The notes beneath the pieces were generated by a model. That model had not been told where the DNA came from. It saw only the letters and a list, made by a program, of their open reading frames with translations, and ran no database searches. Of a stretch of DNA of 64,000 nucleotides, positions 52,434 to 61,348 are shown piece after piece. This stretch comes from Croceicoccus estronivorus (GTDB lineage Bacteria > Pseudomonadota > Alphaproteobacteria > Sphingomonadales > Sphingomonadaceae), in NCBI RefSeq assembly GCF_001625325.1, contig NZ_JRQQ01000001.1:434001-498000 (forward strand). The letters are read 5' to 3'. Positions within the stretch are counted from its first letter, which is position 1. Each line of letters starts with the position of its first letter. A program made the translations under genes and the position numbers.

Positions 52434-53477
52434 ATGACTGGCGATCTCATGCAATTGGCGCGCGTCCATGGGCCAGGCGATGTAAGACTCGACGATGTGC
52501 CAATCCCTCAACCGGGTGCCGGAGAAGCGATCGTTCGCGTCGCCGCCTGCGGCATCTGCGGCAGTGATCTTGGCTTTATCGCACAAGGCGGCATGGGTGG
52601 GGGTGAGCCTCTGGCCGAACCCTTGCCGATCGGCCACGAATTTGCCGGCGAGGTAGTCGCGGTTGGCCCCGGTGTCGAAGGCGTCGCACCGGGACTGCGC
52701 GTCGCCGTGAATCCCGACGATGGCTACATTGGCGGCGGCGGCCCCGAAGGTGCCATGGCGCCCTATATCCGCATTACCGGCGCGAAAGTGGGTGAGACTC
52801 TGTTCCCCCTGGCGGATCATGTCGATTATGCGGAGGCCGCACTGGCCGAACCGCTTTCCGTCGGCCTTCACGCCTTGCGCATTCTGGACGTGCAGGCACA
52901 TCACAAGGTGGCGGTGCTGGGTGCCGGACCGATCGGGTTGTGCACGGTCGCCATGCTGCGCCACCTCGGTTGCCGCGACATCGCGATCTTCGACCGTGTC
53001 GAATCCCGGCTGGAACGCGCACGGGCGCTAGGTGCGGGGCTTGCCGTCAACGTCGCGGAGGAAAGCCTGCCGGATGCACTGGCACGCTATCACGGGGAAG
53101 GCGTGCGCTTCGGCACACGATTTGCCGAGACCGACATGTTCATCGATTGCGCAGGCTCCGAAGCGGCGTTCAAAGACGTCATTGCCATCGCGAAGTACCG
53201 TGCGCGGATCGCGATTGTCGCGCTCTATAAAAAGCCAGCCGCAGTCGACCTGTGGAAGATGATGGCGAACGAAATTCTCGTTACCGGCTCGATCGCTGTC
53301 GACCGCAAGGCGGAATTCGCGGAAGCCCTGACAATGGTCGCCAAGGGCGAACAGGACCTGTCCCCGCTGATCAGTCACCACATGGACTTTGCCCGCTTCA
53401 ACGAAGCGCTCGACCTGGCCGCCAATTCGGACCTGTCCGCCAAGGTTATGCTGACCTTTCCGGAGACGGCAGCATGA
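52434..53477 (+). CDS. MDR alcohol dehydrogenase without structural-zinc lobe
   Basis: A 347-residue medium-chain dehydrogenase: catalytic zinc in ACGICGSDLG and GHEFAGEVVAVG, Rossmann motif LGAGPIGLCTVAML. Where the four structural-zinc cysteines normally lie it has a Gly/Pro-rich stretch (NPDDGYIGGGGPEGAMAP), so the structural zinc is absent. GGAGAG precedes ATG at 52434. Its stop overlaps the sulfotransferase start by 4 bases (ATGA). Confidence 0.88.
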   Translation: MTGDLMQLARVHGPGDVRLDDVPIPQPGAGEAIVRVAACGICGSDLGFIAQGGMGGGEPLAEPLPIGHEFAGEVVAVGPGVEGVAPGLRVAVNPDDGYIGGGGPEGAMAPYIRITGAKVGETLFPLADHVDYAEAALAEPLSVGLHALRILDVQAHHKVAVLGAGPIGLCTVAMLRHLGCRDIAIFDRVESRLERARALGAGLAVNVAEESLPDALARYHGEGVRFGTRFAETDMFIDCAGSEAAFKDVIAIAKYRARIAIVALYKKPAAVDLWKMMANEILVTGSIAVDRKAEFAEALTMVAKGEQDLSPLISHHMDFARFNEALDLAANSDLSAKVMLTFPETAA

Positions 53478-54748
53478 GCGCCCCCAATGATATTCTGATT
53501 GACGATCTGGCCAACCCCCGCATCACCCCGGCCATTGCCGAGGCTCGTCAAGGCCCCGCCGGCTTCGACGAGAACATGACCGCCGATGACGTGTTGGCGC
53601 ACGCGGTTGAACTGACAGGCGGTCTGACCGACTTTGGGGAGGATACCGGCTTTCGCGAACGGCTGGAGGTTACTCTCCAATCCCTCGCGGAGGATGAGGG
53701 GCTGACCCGTGGCGGACGCATCACTCTGATCGATCACGCGATCCGCGTAATGGCCAACCGGCTGCGCATCGAGGATCTGGTCAAACGTCACCCGGAAATC
53801 CTTGAAATCGAGATCGACCGCCCGCTCATCATTGCCGGGCTGCCGCGTTCGGGCACGACCCATCTTGTCAACTGGCTCGCTCGGGACGAGCGACTGCACT
53901 CGCTGACCCTGTGGGAATCGGAAGAACCTGTTCCTTCCGCCCCGCCACCGCCGCCGGGGGAACCCGACCCGCGCGAAGTGCGCAGTGCCGAATTCTGGGG
54001 GCATTTCGAAGCCATGCTGCCGCACATGGCGGCAATGCACGGCATGGAAGCCAGTTCGATCCACGAGGATAACGAACTGCTCTACATGGATCTCAATTGC
54101 TACAGTTGGGAATTCCAGAGCCGCATCCCGCGCTGGATCGACTACTATTTTTCCCACGACCGCACCGGCAGCTACCTTTACGAAAAAAAGGTGCTGCAAG
54201 TGCTCACCTGGTACCGTGCACAGAATGGCAAGGGCGAAGGGCGCTGGATCCTCAAATCGCCGCAGCACATGGAAAACCTTGCCCCGCTCAAGGCCGCCTT
54301 CCCCGATGCCCGTCTGGTCATTACCCACCGCGATCCGGTTGCGGTGATCCGGTCGCTGACCACGATGCTGTCCTATGGCGACCGTATTCGCCGCGATCCG
54401 GTAGACCCGCCTGGCCTTGCCCGCCATTGGTCGGAACGGATCGAACGCCTGCTGCGCGCCTGCCTGGAGCAGCGAGACAGTTGGGGGCCGGATCAGTCGC
54501 TCGACGTGCTGTTCCACGAATACATGGGCGATCAGGAAGCCACGCTGCGCCGTGTCTATGACATGGCCGACCTCGATCTCACGCCGGAGGCGGAGAACGC
54601 ATTGCTGGGCTACCTCAACGAAAACCCGCGCCATCAGCATGGCCGCGTGATCTATGACCTCGAAGGCGTGTTTGAAGTCGACATCGATGCCCTGCGGGAG
54701 CGTTTCGGCTTCTACTATGACCGCTTTCCCGTCCGCTGGGAGAATTGA
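53474..54748 (+). CDS. Sulfotransferase-family protein
   Basis: A 424-residue sulfotransferase: 5-prime phosphate loop AGLPRSGTTHLVNWL, 3-prime phosphate region ILKSPQHMENL with THRDPVAVIRSL. It is related to the one at 46435 but longer. ATG at 53474 overlaps the alcohol dehydrogenase stop by 4 bases. It is followed after one base by a gene of unknown function. It would sulfate a hydroxyl group of the pathway substrate or an intermediate; not shown. Confidence 0.88.
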   Translation: MSAPNDILIDDLANPRITPAIAEARQGPAGFDENMTADDVLAHAVELTGGLTDFGEDTGFRERLEVTLQSLAEDEGLTRGGRITLIDHAIRVMANRLRIEDLVKRHPEILEIEIDRPLIIAGLPRSGTTHLVNWLARDERLHSLTLWESEEPVPSAPPPPPGEPDPREVRSAEFWGHFEAMLPHMAAMHGMEASSIHEDNELLYMDLNCYSWEFQSRIPRWIDYYFSHDRTGSYLYEKKVLQVLTWYRAQNGKGEGRWILKSPQHMENLAPLKAAFPDARLVITHRDPVAVIRSLTTMLSYGDRIRRDPVDPPGLARHWSERIERLLRACLEQRDSWGPDQSLDVLFHEYMGDQEATLRRVYDMADLDLTPEAENALLGYLNENPRHQHGRVIYDLEGVFEVDIDALRERFGFYYDRFPVRWEN

Positions 54749-54749
54749 G

Positions 54750-55991
54750 ATGGATGCGAACCAAATAGAAGCAAAGGCGGCTGAACGCCTGCTGTCGGGC
54801 CAGGCCTGGGAAGATTTCTGCGACACATTGAAAGTCGCAGGCAAGATGATCGACAAATTCGGAGATCAACCGTCGGATCTCGACCGGGCCGAATGGTATC
54901 GTTTTCTCACCCGCCTGACCCGATCCAGCTTCGAACGGCTGATCGAAAACGCCGAACCGACCCGGCCGCGTCTGCGCGACATGGTGTGGCGCCAGTCGAT
55001 CAATTTCCAGACGGTCGATCAGGACCACCTGATGTGCCAGTTCGACGAAGCCCGCGATTATCGCATCACCGGCACGCGCGGCACGATCCCCTATTTCGTG
55101 ATGGCCGTTCTGACTGCACCCGCGACCGCCGACGTGAGTGCTCGTGACTGGGCACCGGCAGGACTGGACGGACTGAAGGAATTCGACCCGTCCAACCTCA
55201 AGACCACGGGTTTTCTCGGCAGCCAGCAATTGCATGTCGAAGATGACGGGACTTTCGAAATCATCCTGTCGCAGAACGATCCGGGCGAAGGCAAGAACTG
55301 GCTGAAGCTCGACCCCGATACCAACTGCATTCTCATCCGCCTTGTCTGGAGCGATCGGGGTACGGAAGTTGCCCCGGGCATGACCATCGAACGGATGGAT
55401 CATGCGGAACCCGTTCCTCTCAGCCCCGCGTTGATGGCCAATGGGCTTGCCTGGTCCGGACAGGCCGTGCTGGGTTATGCCGAACTGGTGCGCAACTGGT
55501 GGCAGGGCAACCAGGGCAATTTCTCGGCCAAGCTCAACCGGTTGGATTTCAGCCGCGCGCAGTACCTGTCCAACGGCGGCGTGCCGGATCGCCATGTCGC
55601 TTTCGGCGGTTGGCAGAAGGCGCTGGATGAAGCGCTGGTGCTGGAATTCACACCGCCCGAATGCGAATACTGGAATTTCCAGATCTGCAACATTTGGCAA
55701 GAGAATCTCGATACTTTCGAAGACGGCAACGGCTGGGTGAACAACTACCGCTACAATGCCGAGCCCGATGGCCGCGTCCGCATCGTCATAGCGGAGCGTG
55801 ATCCCGGCATTGGCGGCAACTGGGTGAACAGCTTCGGCCATGACAAGGGGCAATGGGGCCTGCGCTTCGTGCGCACCGAAACCACCCCGCCGGTCAAGCT
55901 CTGGCGTCTGCCGCTGGCCGATCTCGAAGCTGCTGGCAGTCAGGCGCTGGATCCGGCCAGCGCGATCGACACCGGCCAGTTCGTGGATTGA
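54750..55991 (+). CDS. Unknown-function protein, possibly DUF1214-like
   Basis: A 413-residue soluble protein with no signal peptide or membrane helix. The N-terminal half is helical. The C-terminal half (about residues 160-400) is beta-rich with YWNFQICNIWQENLD, WVNNYRYNAEPDGRVRIVIA and GLRFVRTETTPPVKLWRLP, which recalls DUF1214-type domains, but I am not certain. ATG at 54750 is one base after the sulfotransferase stop and has GGGAG upstream, so the two are coupled. Possible binding protein or enzyme; function unknown. Confidence 0.7.
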   Translation: MDANQIEAKAAERLLSGQAWEDFCDTLKVAGKMIDKFGDQPSDLDRAEWYRFLTRLTRSSFERLIENAEPTRPRLRDMVWRQSINFQTVDQDHLMCQFDEARDYRITGTRGTIPYFVMAVLTAPATADVSARDWAPAGLDGLKEFDPSNLKTTGFLGSQQLHVEDDGTFEIILSQNDPGEGKNWLKLDPDTNCILIRLVWSDRGTEVAPGMTIERMDHAEPVPLSPALMANGLAWSGQAVLGYAELVRNWWQGNQGNFSAKLNRLDFSRAQYLSNGGVPDRHVAFGGWQKALDEALVLEFTPPECEYWNFQICNIWQENLDTFEDGNGWVNNYRYNAEPDGRVRIVIAERDPGIGGNWVNSFGHDKGQWGLRFVRTETTPPVKLWRLPLADLEAAGSQALDPASAIDTGQFVD

Positions 55992-55996
55992 TCGCC

Positions 55997-56404
55997 ATGA
56001 CAGTCCGCACACTCGACCATGTGAATATCCGCAGCGCCGACGTACCGGCAACGACAGCCTTCTTCCGCGACCTGCTGGGTCTGGAGGCAGGCGTCGCCCC
56101 CGGCGCGCCCTCGATCGACAAAGGATGCTGGATTTACGATCCGGCCGGTCGACCGATCGTGCATATCGGCCCCGTCGATGCCACCTACCCCAGCGACGGC
56201 ATGGCCCCCTTCACCGAAACCCGCGGCAGCGGCGCGGTCCATCACGTAGCGCTGGAATGCGACGATCACCCGGCGATGCTCGCCAAGCTGGAAGCGGCAG
56301 GGCTGGAAGTGTCGTTGAGCGACATTCCCCAAATCGGCTTGCGCCAGATCTTCGTGCACGAGCCCAACGGCGTGCTGCTCGAACTGAACTTCAGGGAAGG
56401 CTGA
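55997..56404 (+). CDS. VOC-family (glyoxalase-fold) protein
   Basis: A 135-residue VOC protein with two modules: LDHVNIRSADVPATTAFFRD and VHHVALECDDHPAML. Possible metal ligands are His8, His in IVHIGPV, His in VHHVAL, and the terminal Glu in VLLELNF; all are present. It is coupled to neighbours by short gaps (5 bases before, 1 after). It may be a lyase or isomerase on an oxygenated intermediate. Confidence 0.83.
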   Translation: MTVRTLDHVNIRSADVPATTAFFRDLLGLEAGVAPGAPSIDKGCWIYDPAGRPIVHIGPVDATYPSDGMAPFTETRGSGAVHHVALECDDHPAMLAKLEAAGLEVSLSDIPQIGLRQIFVHEPNGVLLELNFREG

Positions 56405-56405
56405 C

Positions 56406-57263
56406 ATGCTCGGTCCCAACGATCTGGCGCTATCCGCGCCACCGTTCGGCCACGTGCCCCTGCTCGATAGGCTCGCCCCTGCCCGCGATGCCGGCTTCAC
56501 TGCCATTGCCGTAATGCCGGGTGACATCTGGGCCCTGGAAGAACAGGGCATGACAGCGGCGGAAGTCGGCCAGCGCATTGCCGATCATGGCCTCGGTATC
56601 AGCGAGGTCGACTGCACGGCTTGCTGGCTCCCCAACCAGCGGAAGCTCGAACCGACGGACGACATGGGCAGACTGCTCGGTTCCCTGACGCCGGAGAGAG
56701 TCATCGAGACTGCCGCCCGTGTCGGTGCGCGATCCGTGACGGCAGTGGAAATAAGCAGGATCCCGGTCGATGCTGACGAAGCCGTCGAAGCCTTTGCCGC
56801 CATGTGCGACATGGCCGCACCGCACGGAATCAAGATCCACATCGAATTTCTGCCGGTCGGCGGCATTCCCGATCTGCAAAGCGCATGGCGCATCGTGGAA
56901 GGTGCGGGCCGCCCCAACGGCGGGCTGACCATCGATAGCTGGCACTTCTTCCGCAGCGGCTCGACGCTGGAACAGCTCGCGCAGATTCCGGGCGACCGCA
57001 TTCACACCGTGCAGATCAACGATGCCCCTGCGGTGCCGCAATCCGATTTGTGGAACGAGCTGATGACCGGGCGCCTACTGCCCGGAGAGGGCAGTCTGGA
57101 TCTCATCGGGCTGATACGCACGCTCGATGCCATCGGCAGCACCGCCCCGATTGCCGTGGAGGTCTTCTCCGACAAACTGGCATCACAATCCACCGCCGCC
57201 GCCGTCCGCACTCTGGCGGAAGCAGGCGCGGCCATCATCCGACAGGCGAGGACAGGACAATGA
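56406..57263 (+). CDS. TIM-barrel sugar-phosphate-isomerase/AP-endonuclease-2 family protein
   Basis: A 285-residue TIM barrel. Likely metal ligands are Glu in HIEFLPVG, Asp/His in TIDSWHFF, Asn/Asp in VQINDAP, and Glu in AVEVFSD. Together with the genes at 14591 and 45391 it makes three family members. It overlaps the Gfo/Idh/MocA gene by 4 bases. Such pairs act on cyclic polyols (inositol-type pathways) in other bacteria; substrate unknown here. Confidence 0.8.
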   Translation: MLGPNDLALSAPPFGHVPLLDRLAPARDAGFTAIAVMPGDIWALEEQGMTAAEVGQRIADHGLGISEVDCTACWLPNQRKLEPTDDMGRLLGSLTPERVIETAARVGARSVTAVEISRIPVDADEAVEAFAAMCDMAAPHGIKIHIEFLPVGGIPDLQSAWRIVEGAGRPNGGLTIDSWHFFRSGSTLEQLAQIPGDRIHTVQINDAPAVPQSDLWNELMTGRLLPGEGSLDLIGLIRTLDAIGSTAPIAVEVFSDKLASQSTAAAVRTLAEAGAAIIRQARTGQ

Positions 57264-58387
57264 GTACACAAGGCAATCTTCCCGGCGCAGTCGTCGTCGG
57301 CACAGGCTTCGGTCTGTTCACCCACGTGCGCGCCCTGCGCGAAGCGGGCTTCGAAGTCCGCGCCATTGTGGGGCGCAATCTGGAACGCACGAAAGAACGG
57401 GCCGCACCGCTCGATATTCCGGTAGCCTCCAACGATCTGGAAGCGGTTCTGGCAGACGATCCGGCAATCCGGCTGGTTACCGTGGCAACCCCGCCGCACG
57501 CGCATTACACGCCGGTCATGCAAGCCATCGCCGCCGGGCGCAACGTGGTCTGCGAGAAGCCATTCGCGAAGGATCTGGTCCAGGCACGCGAAATGCTCGA
57601 TGCTGCCGAGAAGGCAGGTGTCATCCATATGCTCGGCGCCGAATTCCGGTTCGACAGTGCGCAGGCCCTGCTGCGCCGGATCGTTCAGGACGGTGCGATC
57701 GGCGACCCTGTGATGTTCAGCCGCATCTATCAGCAGCCGGGCGGCGATCCGGACGAACCGCTGGCCGACTGGTGGACCGATGCCAATCAGGGCGGCGGTT
57801 TCCTCGGCGCGTTCGGAACGCACATGATCGATCAGGCCCGCTCCACATTGGGCGAGATCGTGGCGGTCAGTGCGATCCTGCGTAAACTCACCCCCGGCCG
57901 TCCGCACATGACATCGGACGATTATTACAACCTGCAGTTCGAAACGGAGCGCGGGTGCAAGGGCGTGATCGAAGCGGCGATGGAGTTCCCCGGCCCGTTT
58001 GTCATGGCGACCAAGGTTGCCGGCACCAAGGGCGCGGCCTGGATCCAGTCCGGCGCAGCCTTCGGCGATCCGGAGGAGGTCTGGGTACAGGATGGAAACG
58101 GCGCACGGCAAGTGCCGATGCCGGCTGAACTGGTCAATCCCGCACCGGAGCCGTTCCCGATCAAGGAACTGATCCAGACCGAAATGGATCGCTGGCACAC
58201 GCAGGGGTTCGACGTTGCCCCTTACGCCAAGTTGTTCGGCCAGATGAAGGCCCTGATGGAAGGGCGTGAAACACCGCTGCCTGAACCGGCTGGCGATTTC
58301 CGTGATGCGGCGGCCGGTCAGGCAGTTCTCGATGCAGCGCGCCGTTCCGCGGCTGAGCGGCGCTGGGTAGAGGTTGAAAAGGTATGA
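57260..58387 (+). CDS. Gfo/Idh/MocA-family oxidoreductase
   Basis: A 375-residue NAD(P)-dependent oxidoreductase. N-terminal Rossmann motif VVGTGFGLFTHV, the family EKP motif (CEKPFAKD), then a C-terminal beta-sheet domain. It oxidises or reduces sugar- or cyclitol-like hydroxyls. ATG at 57260 overlaps the TIM-barrel stop by 4 bases and its stop overlaps the next SDR by 4. Presence in this operon suggests a cyclic polyol or hydroxylated ring intermediate. Confidence 0.9.
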   Translation: MSTQGNLPGAVVVGTGFGLFTHVRALREAGFEVRAIVGRNLERTKERAAPLDIPVASNDLEAVLADDPAIRLVTVATPPHAHYTPVMQAIAAGRNVVCEKPFAKDLVQAREMLDAAEKAGVIHMLGAEFRFDSAQALLRRIVQDGAIGDPVMFSRIYQQPGGDPDEPLADWWTDANQGGGFLGAFGTHMIDQARSTLGEIVAVSAILRKLTPGRPHMTSDDYYNLQFETERGCKGVIEAAMEFPGPFVMATKVAGTKGAAWIQSGAAFGDPEEVWVQDGNGARQVPMPAELVNPAPEPFPIKELIQTEMDRWHTQGFDVAPYAKLFGQMKALMEGRETPLPEPAGDFRDAAAGQAVLDAARRSAAERRWVEVEKV

Positions 58388-59136
58388 GCAAGGTTTCCTA
58401 CGACTATTCCGACGCACATGTTCTGGTGACCGGCGGCACGAGCGGCATCGGCGCTGCGACTGCGGCTGCCTATCGCGATGCCGGTGCGCACGTGACGATC
58501 ACCGGGACACGTGGCGACGCATCCGATTACGACGACGACCTGAGCGGCTATCGCTATCTGCAAATGGATGCGGAGAGTTCCGACAGCATCGACGCGGTTG
58601 CCGCCGCGCTCCCGCGGCTCGACATCCTGGTGAACAACGCCGGGATGGCCCTGCCCAGTCTGGGGCTGGACGAATACGAACCGGATGTGTTCAACCGCGC
58701 GGTAAACATGCTGCTGCTCGGGCCGTTCCGGATGGCGCGCCGCTGTGTCGACCTGATCGCAGAAAGCAAGCTCGAAGGTGGCGGTTCGGTCATCGGGATT
58801 GCGTCGATGAGTTCCTATTTCGGGATTGCTATCGTGCCCGGATATGGCGCGGCCAAGACCGGATTGCTGGGCCTGACCCGTACGCTGGCAGTCGAATGGG
58901 GGACCCGCGGAATCCGCGTCAACTCGGTCGCGGCCGGAATCACTCGCAGCCGGATGACCGCAGGGACATTCGCCGCCGAAGAATGGACTGCCCCGACACT
59001 CGCTCGTACGCCGCTGGGCCGTCTGGGTGAGCCGGAGGATATTGCCGGGCCGATCCTGTTCCTCACCAGTCCGGCAGCGGCATGGGTCACCGGCCAGACA
59101 CTGCCGATTGACGGCGGCTACACCGTTTCAGGCTGA
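58384..59136 (+). CDS. SDR-family oxidoreductase
   Basis: A 250-residue SDR: TGGTSGIGAAT, NNAGM, GIASMSSYF (Ser), YGAAK. It uses coupled starts on both sides (4-base overlap with the Gfo gene, one-base overlap with the next SDR). It lacks part of the usual helix after strand 2. NAD(P)-dependent alcohol oxidation is expected; substrate unknown. Confidence 0.9.
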   Translation: MSKVSYDYSDAHVLVTGGTSGIGAATAAAYRDAGAHVTITGTRGDASDYDDDLSGYRYLQMDAESSDSIDAVAAALPRLDILVNNAGMALPSLGLDEYEPDVFNRAVNMLLLGPFRMARRCVDLIAESKLEGGGSVIGIASMSSYFGIAIVPGYGAAKTGLLGLTRTLAVEWGTRGIRVNSVAAGITRSRMTAGTFAAEEWTAPTLARTPLGRLGEPEDIAGPILFLTSPAAAWVTGQTLPIDGGYTVSG

Positions 59137-59930
59137 TGTCTCTGGTCGACCGATATGGCGATTGGGCCCTGATCGCCGGTGGCTCCGAAGGGGTGGGCGA
59201 AAGTTTCGCCCGCCAACTTGCCGCAGCGGGCCTGAACCTGGTGCTGATCGCGCGCAATCCAGGCCCATTGGATGCTCTGGCGGCGGATATCCGCCAGAGC
59301 ATCGGGCGCGAGGTTCGCACCTTGGCGCTCGACCTGTCCCGGCCCGATGCGATCGACGAAGCACGCAAGCTGACGGACGATGTCGCTGTCGGCATGCTGA
59401 TATTCATGGCTGGGGCCGGACATCGCGTCGAAGATTTCCATGCGGTGCCACTGGAAGAATGGCTGACGACATTGAACTGCAATGTCCACGGCCAGACGGC
59501 GTTCGCTCACCATTATGGCGGCCTGATGAAGCAGCGCGGCAAAGGGGCCATGGTTCTTGTCGGTTCCATGGCCGGCCTTGCAGGCAGTGCCAGACTAGCC
59601 GTTTACAGCGCGGCCAAGGCTTACAGCACTACCCTGGCCGAAGCGCTATGGTATGAACTCAGGCCGCACGGGGTGGACGTTCTGGCGCTTGTGCTGACAG
59701 CGACCAGGACCCCGGCGATGGCCCGTATGGGCCTAGACATGGATCACCCGGACTTTCCGGCTGCCGAACCCGACGACGTGGCGGCGGAAGGGCTGGCCCA
59801 TCTGGCCGACGGTCCGGTTTGGATCGCCAGCGGCGCGGCGGCGCATGGCGACCACATTCGCAGCCTTTCACGGCGCGATGCCGTGATCGAAATGTCGCGC
59901 AACACGGCCAGCATTTCCGATCAGGACTAA
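59136..59930 (+). CDS. SDR-family oxidoreductase
   Basis: A 264-residue SDR of the long-loop type: GGSEGVGESF, MAGAG in place of NNAG, LVGSMAGLAG (Ser), YSAAK, and the C-terminal segment ALVLTATRTPAM. It resembles 17-beta-HSD12/3-ketoacyl-CoA reductase-like SDRs more than classical ones. Last gene of the operon starting at 52434. The 167 bases downstream (59931-60097) hold no gene and only weak repeats. Confidence 0.88.
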   Translation: MSLVDRYGDWALIAGGSEGVGESFARQLAAAGLNLVLIARNPGPLDALAADIRQSIGREVRTLALDLSRPDAIDEARKLTDDVAVGMLIFMAGAGHRVEDFHAVPLEEWLTTLNCNVHGQTAFAHHYGGLMKQRGKGAMVLVGSMAGLAGSARLAVYSAAKAYSTTLAEALWYELRPHGVDVLALVLTATRTPAMARMGLDMDHPDFPAAEPDDVAAEGLAHLADGPVWIASGAAAHGDHIRSLSRRDAVIEMSRNTASISDQD

Positions 59931-60097
59931 GGCTTTCCTCCACCGGGTCCCTGGCCCCCTCCCGGCCTTGAGGTTCCGTCTTTCGTCAGGTATAAGTAAG
60001 TGAACGCTTAACAGTCGAATGCGCGACTCGCATGGCGTTTGCACGGACGTACCGCAGATCACCCGGCAAGAGATCGGGGATATGAAGGAGAGACCCG

Positions 60098-61300
60098 ATG
60101 AGCCTTGTTATCGATGTCGATGCCCACTTCGAACCGGGTGAGGAATGGCTGGCCAAATATCCCGACCTTGCCGCCCGGTTGCCCAAACTCGACAGTGGCG
60201 CGCTGGCCGTGAAAGTGATCTGCGGCGATCTCGTCGCTTCGATGCCTGAAGACCGGCGTCCGCCGCTGGAAGAACTGAACCCGCCGGGCCTCCTGACCTT
60301 GTTCGCGCAGGAAAAGGCCGGTGAAAAGGATCGCCGCAAGGAATTCGAAGGCAAGAACCAGATGGAGGTCGCCAATACCAGGGCCCGCCTCAAATGGATG
60401 GACGAACAGGGCATAGACATCCAGAATGTCATCTGCCTGTCCGGCATCACTTACCAGACGTTCCTTGACGATGGCGCATTACGTCAGGAAGTCATCCGTG
60501 CAGCCAACGACTGGCTGGCCGACACCTGCGACGAAGCCAATGGTCGCCTCCTTCCCGTTACCGCGCTCGACTACGCCGATCTCGGCTGGGCAATCGAAGA
60601 ACTCACCCGCATGCGAAAACGCGGCAGCCGCATCGTGCTGATCCCCGGATCGCCGATCAATGGCAAGTCGATCGTCCATCCCGACTGGGACGCATTCTGG
60701 CAGGCGGTGACTGACAATGGCATGATCGCCATGCTCCACACGGGATTTGAACGCATGTCGTTCGATCCGGGATGGTCGAATATGAATGCCGATGCCACGG
60801 TGCTGCGCCAGTTCGGCAGCAGTTTCCGCCATGTCACCGCGATGATGGTCATCAATGCGATGGTCTTTTCAGGCCTGTTCGAGCGTCACCCGACACTGAC
60901 CGTCATGTTTGCCGAACTCGGGTCGGGCTGGCTACCGTTCATGCTCAGTGACATTGACGAACGGGCAGCACCAACGGCGGAATTGTTCCTCGGAGAATGG
61001 AAGTATCCGATGAAGCCGAGCGAATATATCAGACGCAATATCCGCGTGACTCCACTCGCAAGCGGCAGCGACTCCCCGCTCGATACGATCATGGAACAAT
61101 TGCCTGCGGAAATGATGGTCTTTTCGTCAGACTTTCCGCACTTCGAAGGGTTCTCCACTCCGAAGGCCCATTACGAGGCTTTCTTTGCCGAACACCCCCA
61201 TCTGACACGCGAAGCCTTCATGGGCGGCAATACGCTCAAGATCTTCGAACGAATGGGCGATCCGCTGGAAGTTGCACAAGCGCGCCGGGAACCGGCCTAG
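60098..61300 (+). CDS. Amidohydrolase-2 (ACMSD-like) family metal hydrolase/decarboxylase
   Basis: A 400-residue TIM-barrel protein of the amidohydrolase_2 group. N-terminal DVDAHFEP gives Asp and His metal ligands, with Glu where the second His of HxH usually lies. Further ligands are His in MLHTGF, and Asp in FSSDFPHFEG near the end. Members decarboxylate or hydrolyse aromatic and ring-fission acids. GAAGGAGAGA precedes ATG at 60098. It is a single gene ended by a terminator. Substrate unknown. Confidence 0.87.
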   Translation: MSLVIDVDAHFEPGEEWLAKYPDLAARLPKLDSGALAVKVICGDLVASMPEDRRPPLEELNPPGLLTLFAQEKAGEKDRRKEFEGKNQMEVANTRARLKWMDEQGIDIQNVICLSGITYQTFLDDGALRQEVIRAANDWLADTCDEANGRLLPVTALDYADLGWAIEELTRMRKRGSRIVLIPGSPINGKSIVHPDWDAFWQAVTDNGMIAMLHTGFERMSFDPGWSNMNADATVLRQFGSSFRHVTAMMVINAMVFSGLFERHPTLTVMFAELGSGWLPFMLSDIDERAAPTAELFLGEWKYPMKPSEYIRRNIRVTPLASGSDSPLDTIMEQLPAEMMVFSSDFPHFEGFSTPKAHYEAFFAEHPHLTREAFMGGNTLKIFERMGDPLEVAQARREPA

Positions 61301-61308
61301 CAGGGGCA

Positions 61309-61343
61309 GTCGGGGCGCCGCATCGCATATGCGGCGCCCCGAC
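61309..61343. terminator. Bidirectional terminator, amidohydrolase/SDR
   Basis: GTCGGGGCGCCGCAT (61309-61323) and ATGCGGCGCCCCGAC (61329-61343) are perfect 15-bp complements with a 5-base loop. It lies between convergent genes (ends 61300 and 61349). Confidence 0.82.
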
Positions 61344-61348
61344 GAATA

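Noticed and set aside
53375-56051. Long minus-strand frames of 493 and 478 codons (53375-54856 and 54615-56051)
   Set aside because: They run opposite to the sulfotransferase and the following gene, which have coupled starts, ribosome sites and family motifs.
57002-58417. 471-codon minus-strand frame
   Set aside because: It is antisense to the TIM-barrel and Gfo/Idh/MocA genes, whose EKP and metal motifs are intact.
59931-60097. Terminator or operator between the SDR at 59136 and the amidohydrolase
   Set aside because: CCGGG/CCCGG (5-bp stem, 12-base loop) and TAAG-N6-CTTA are too short or imperfect to support a call.
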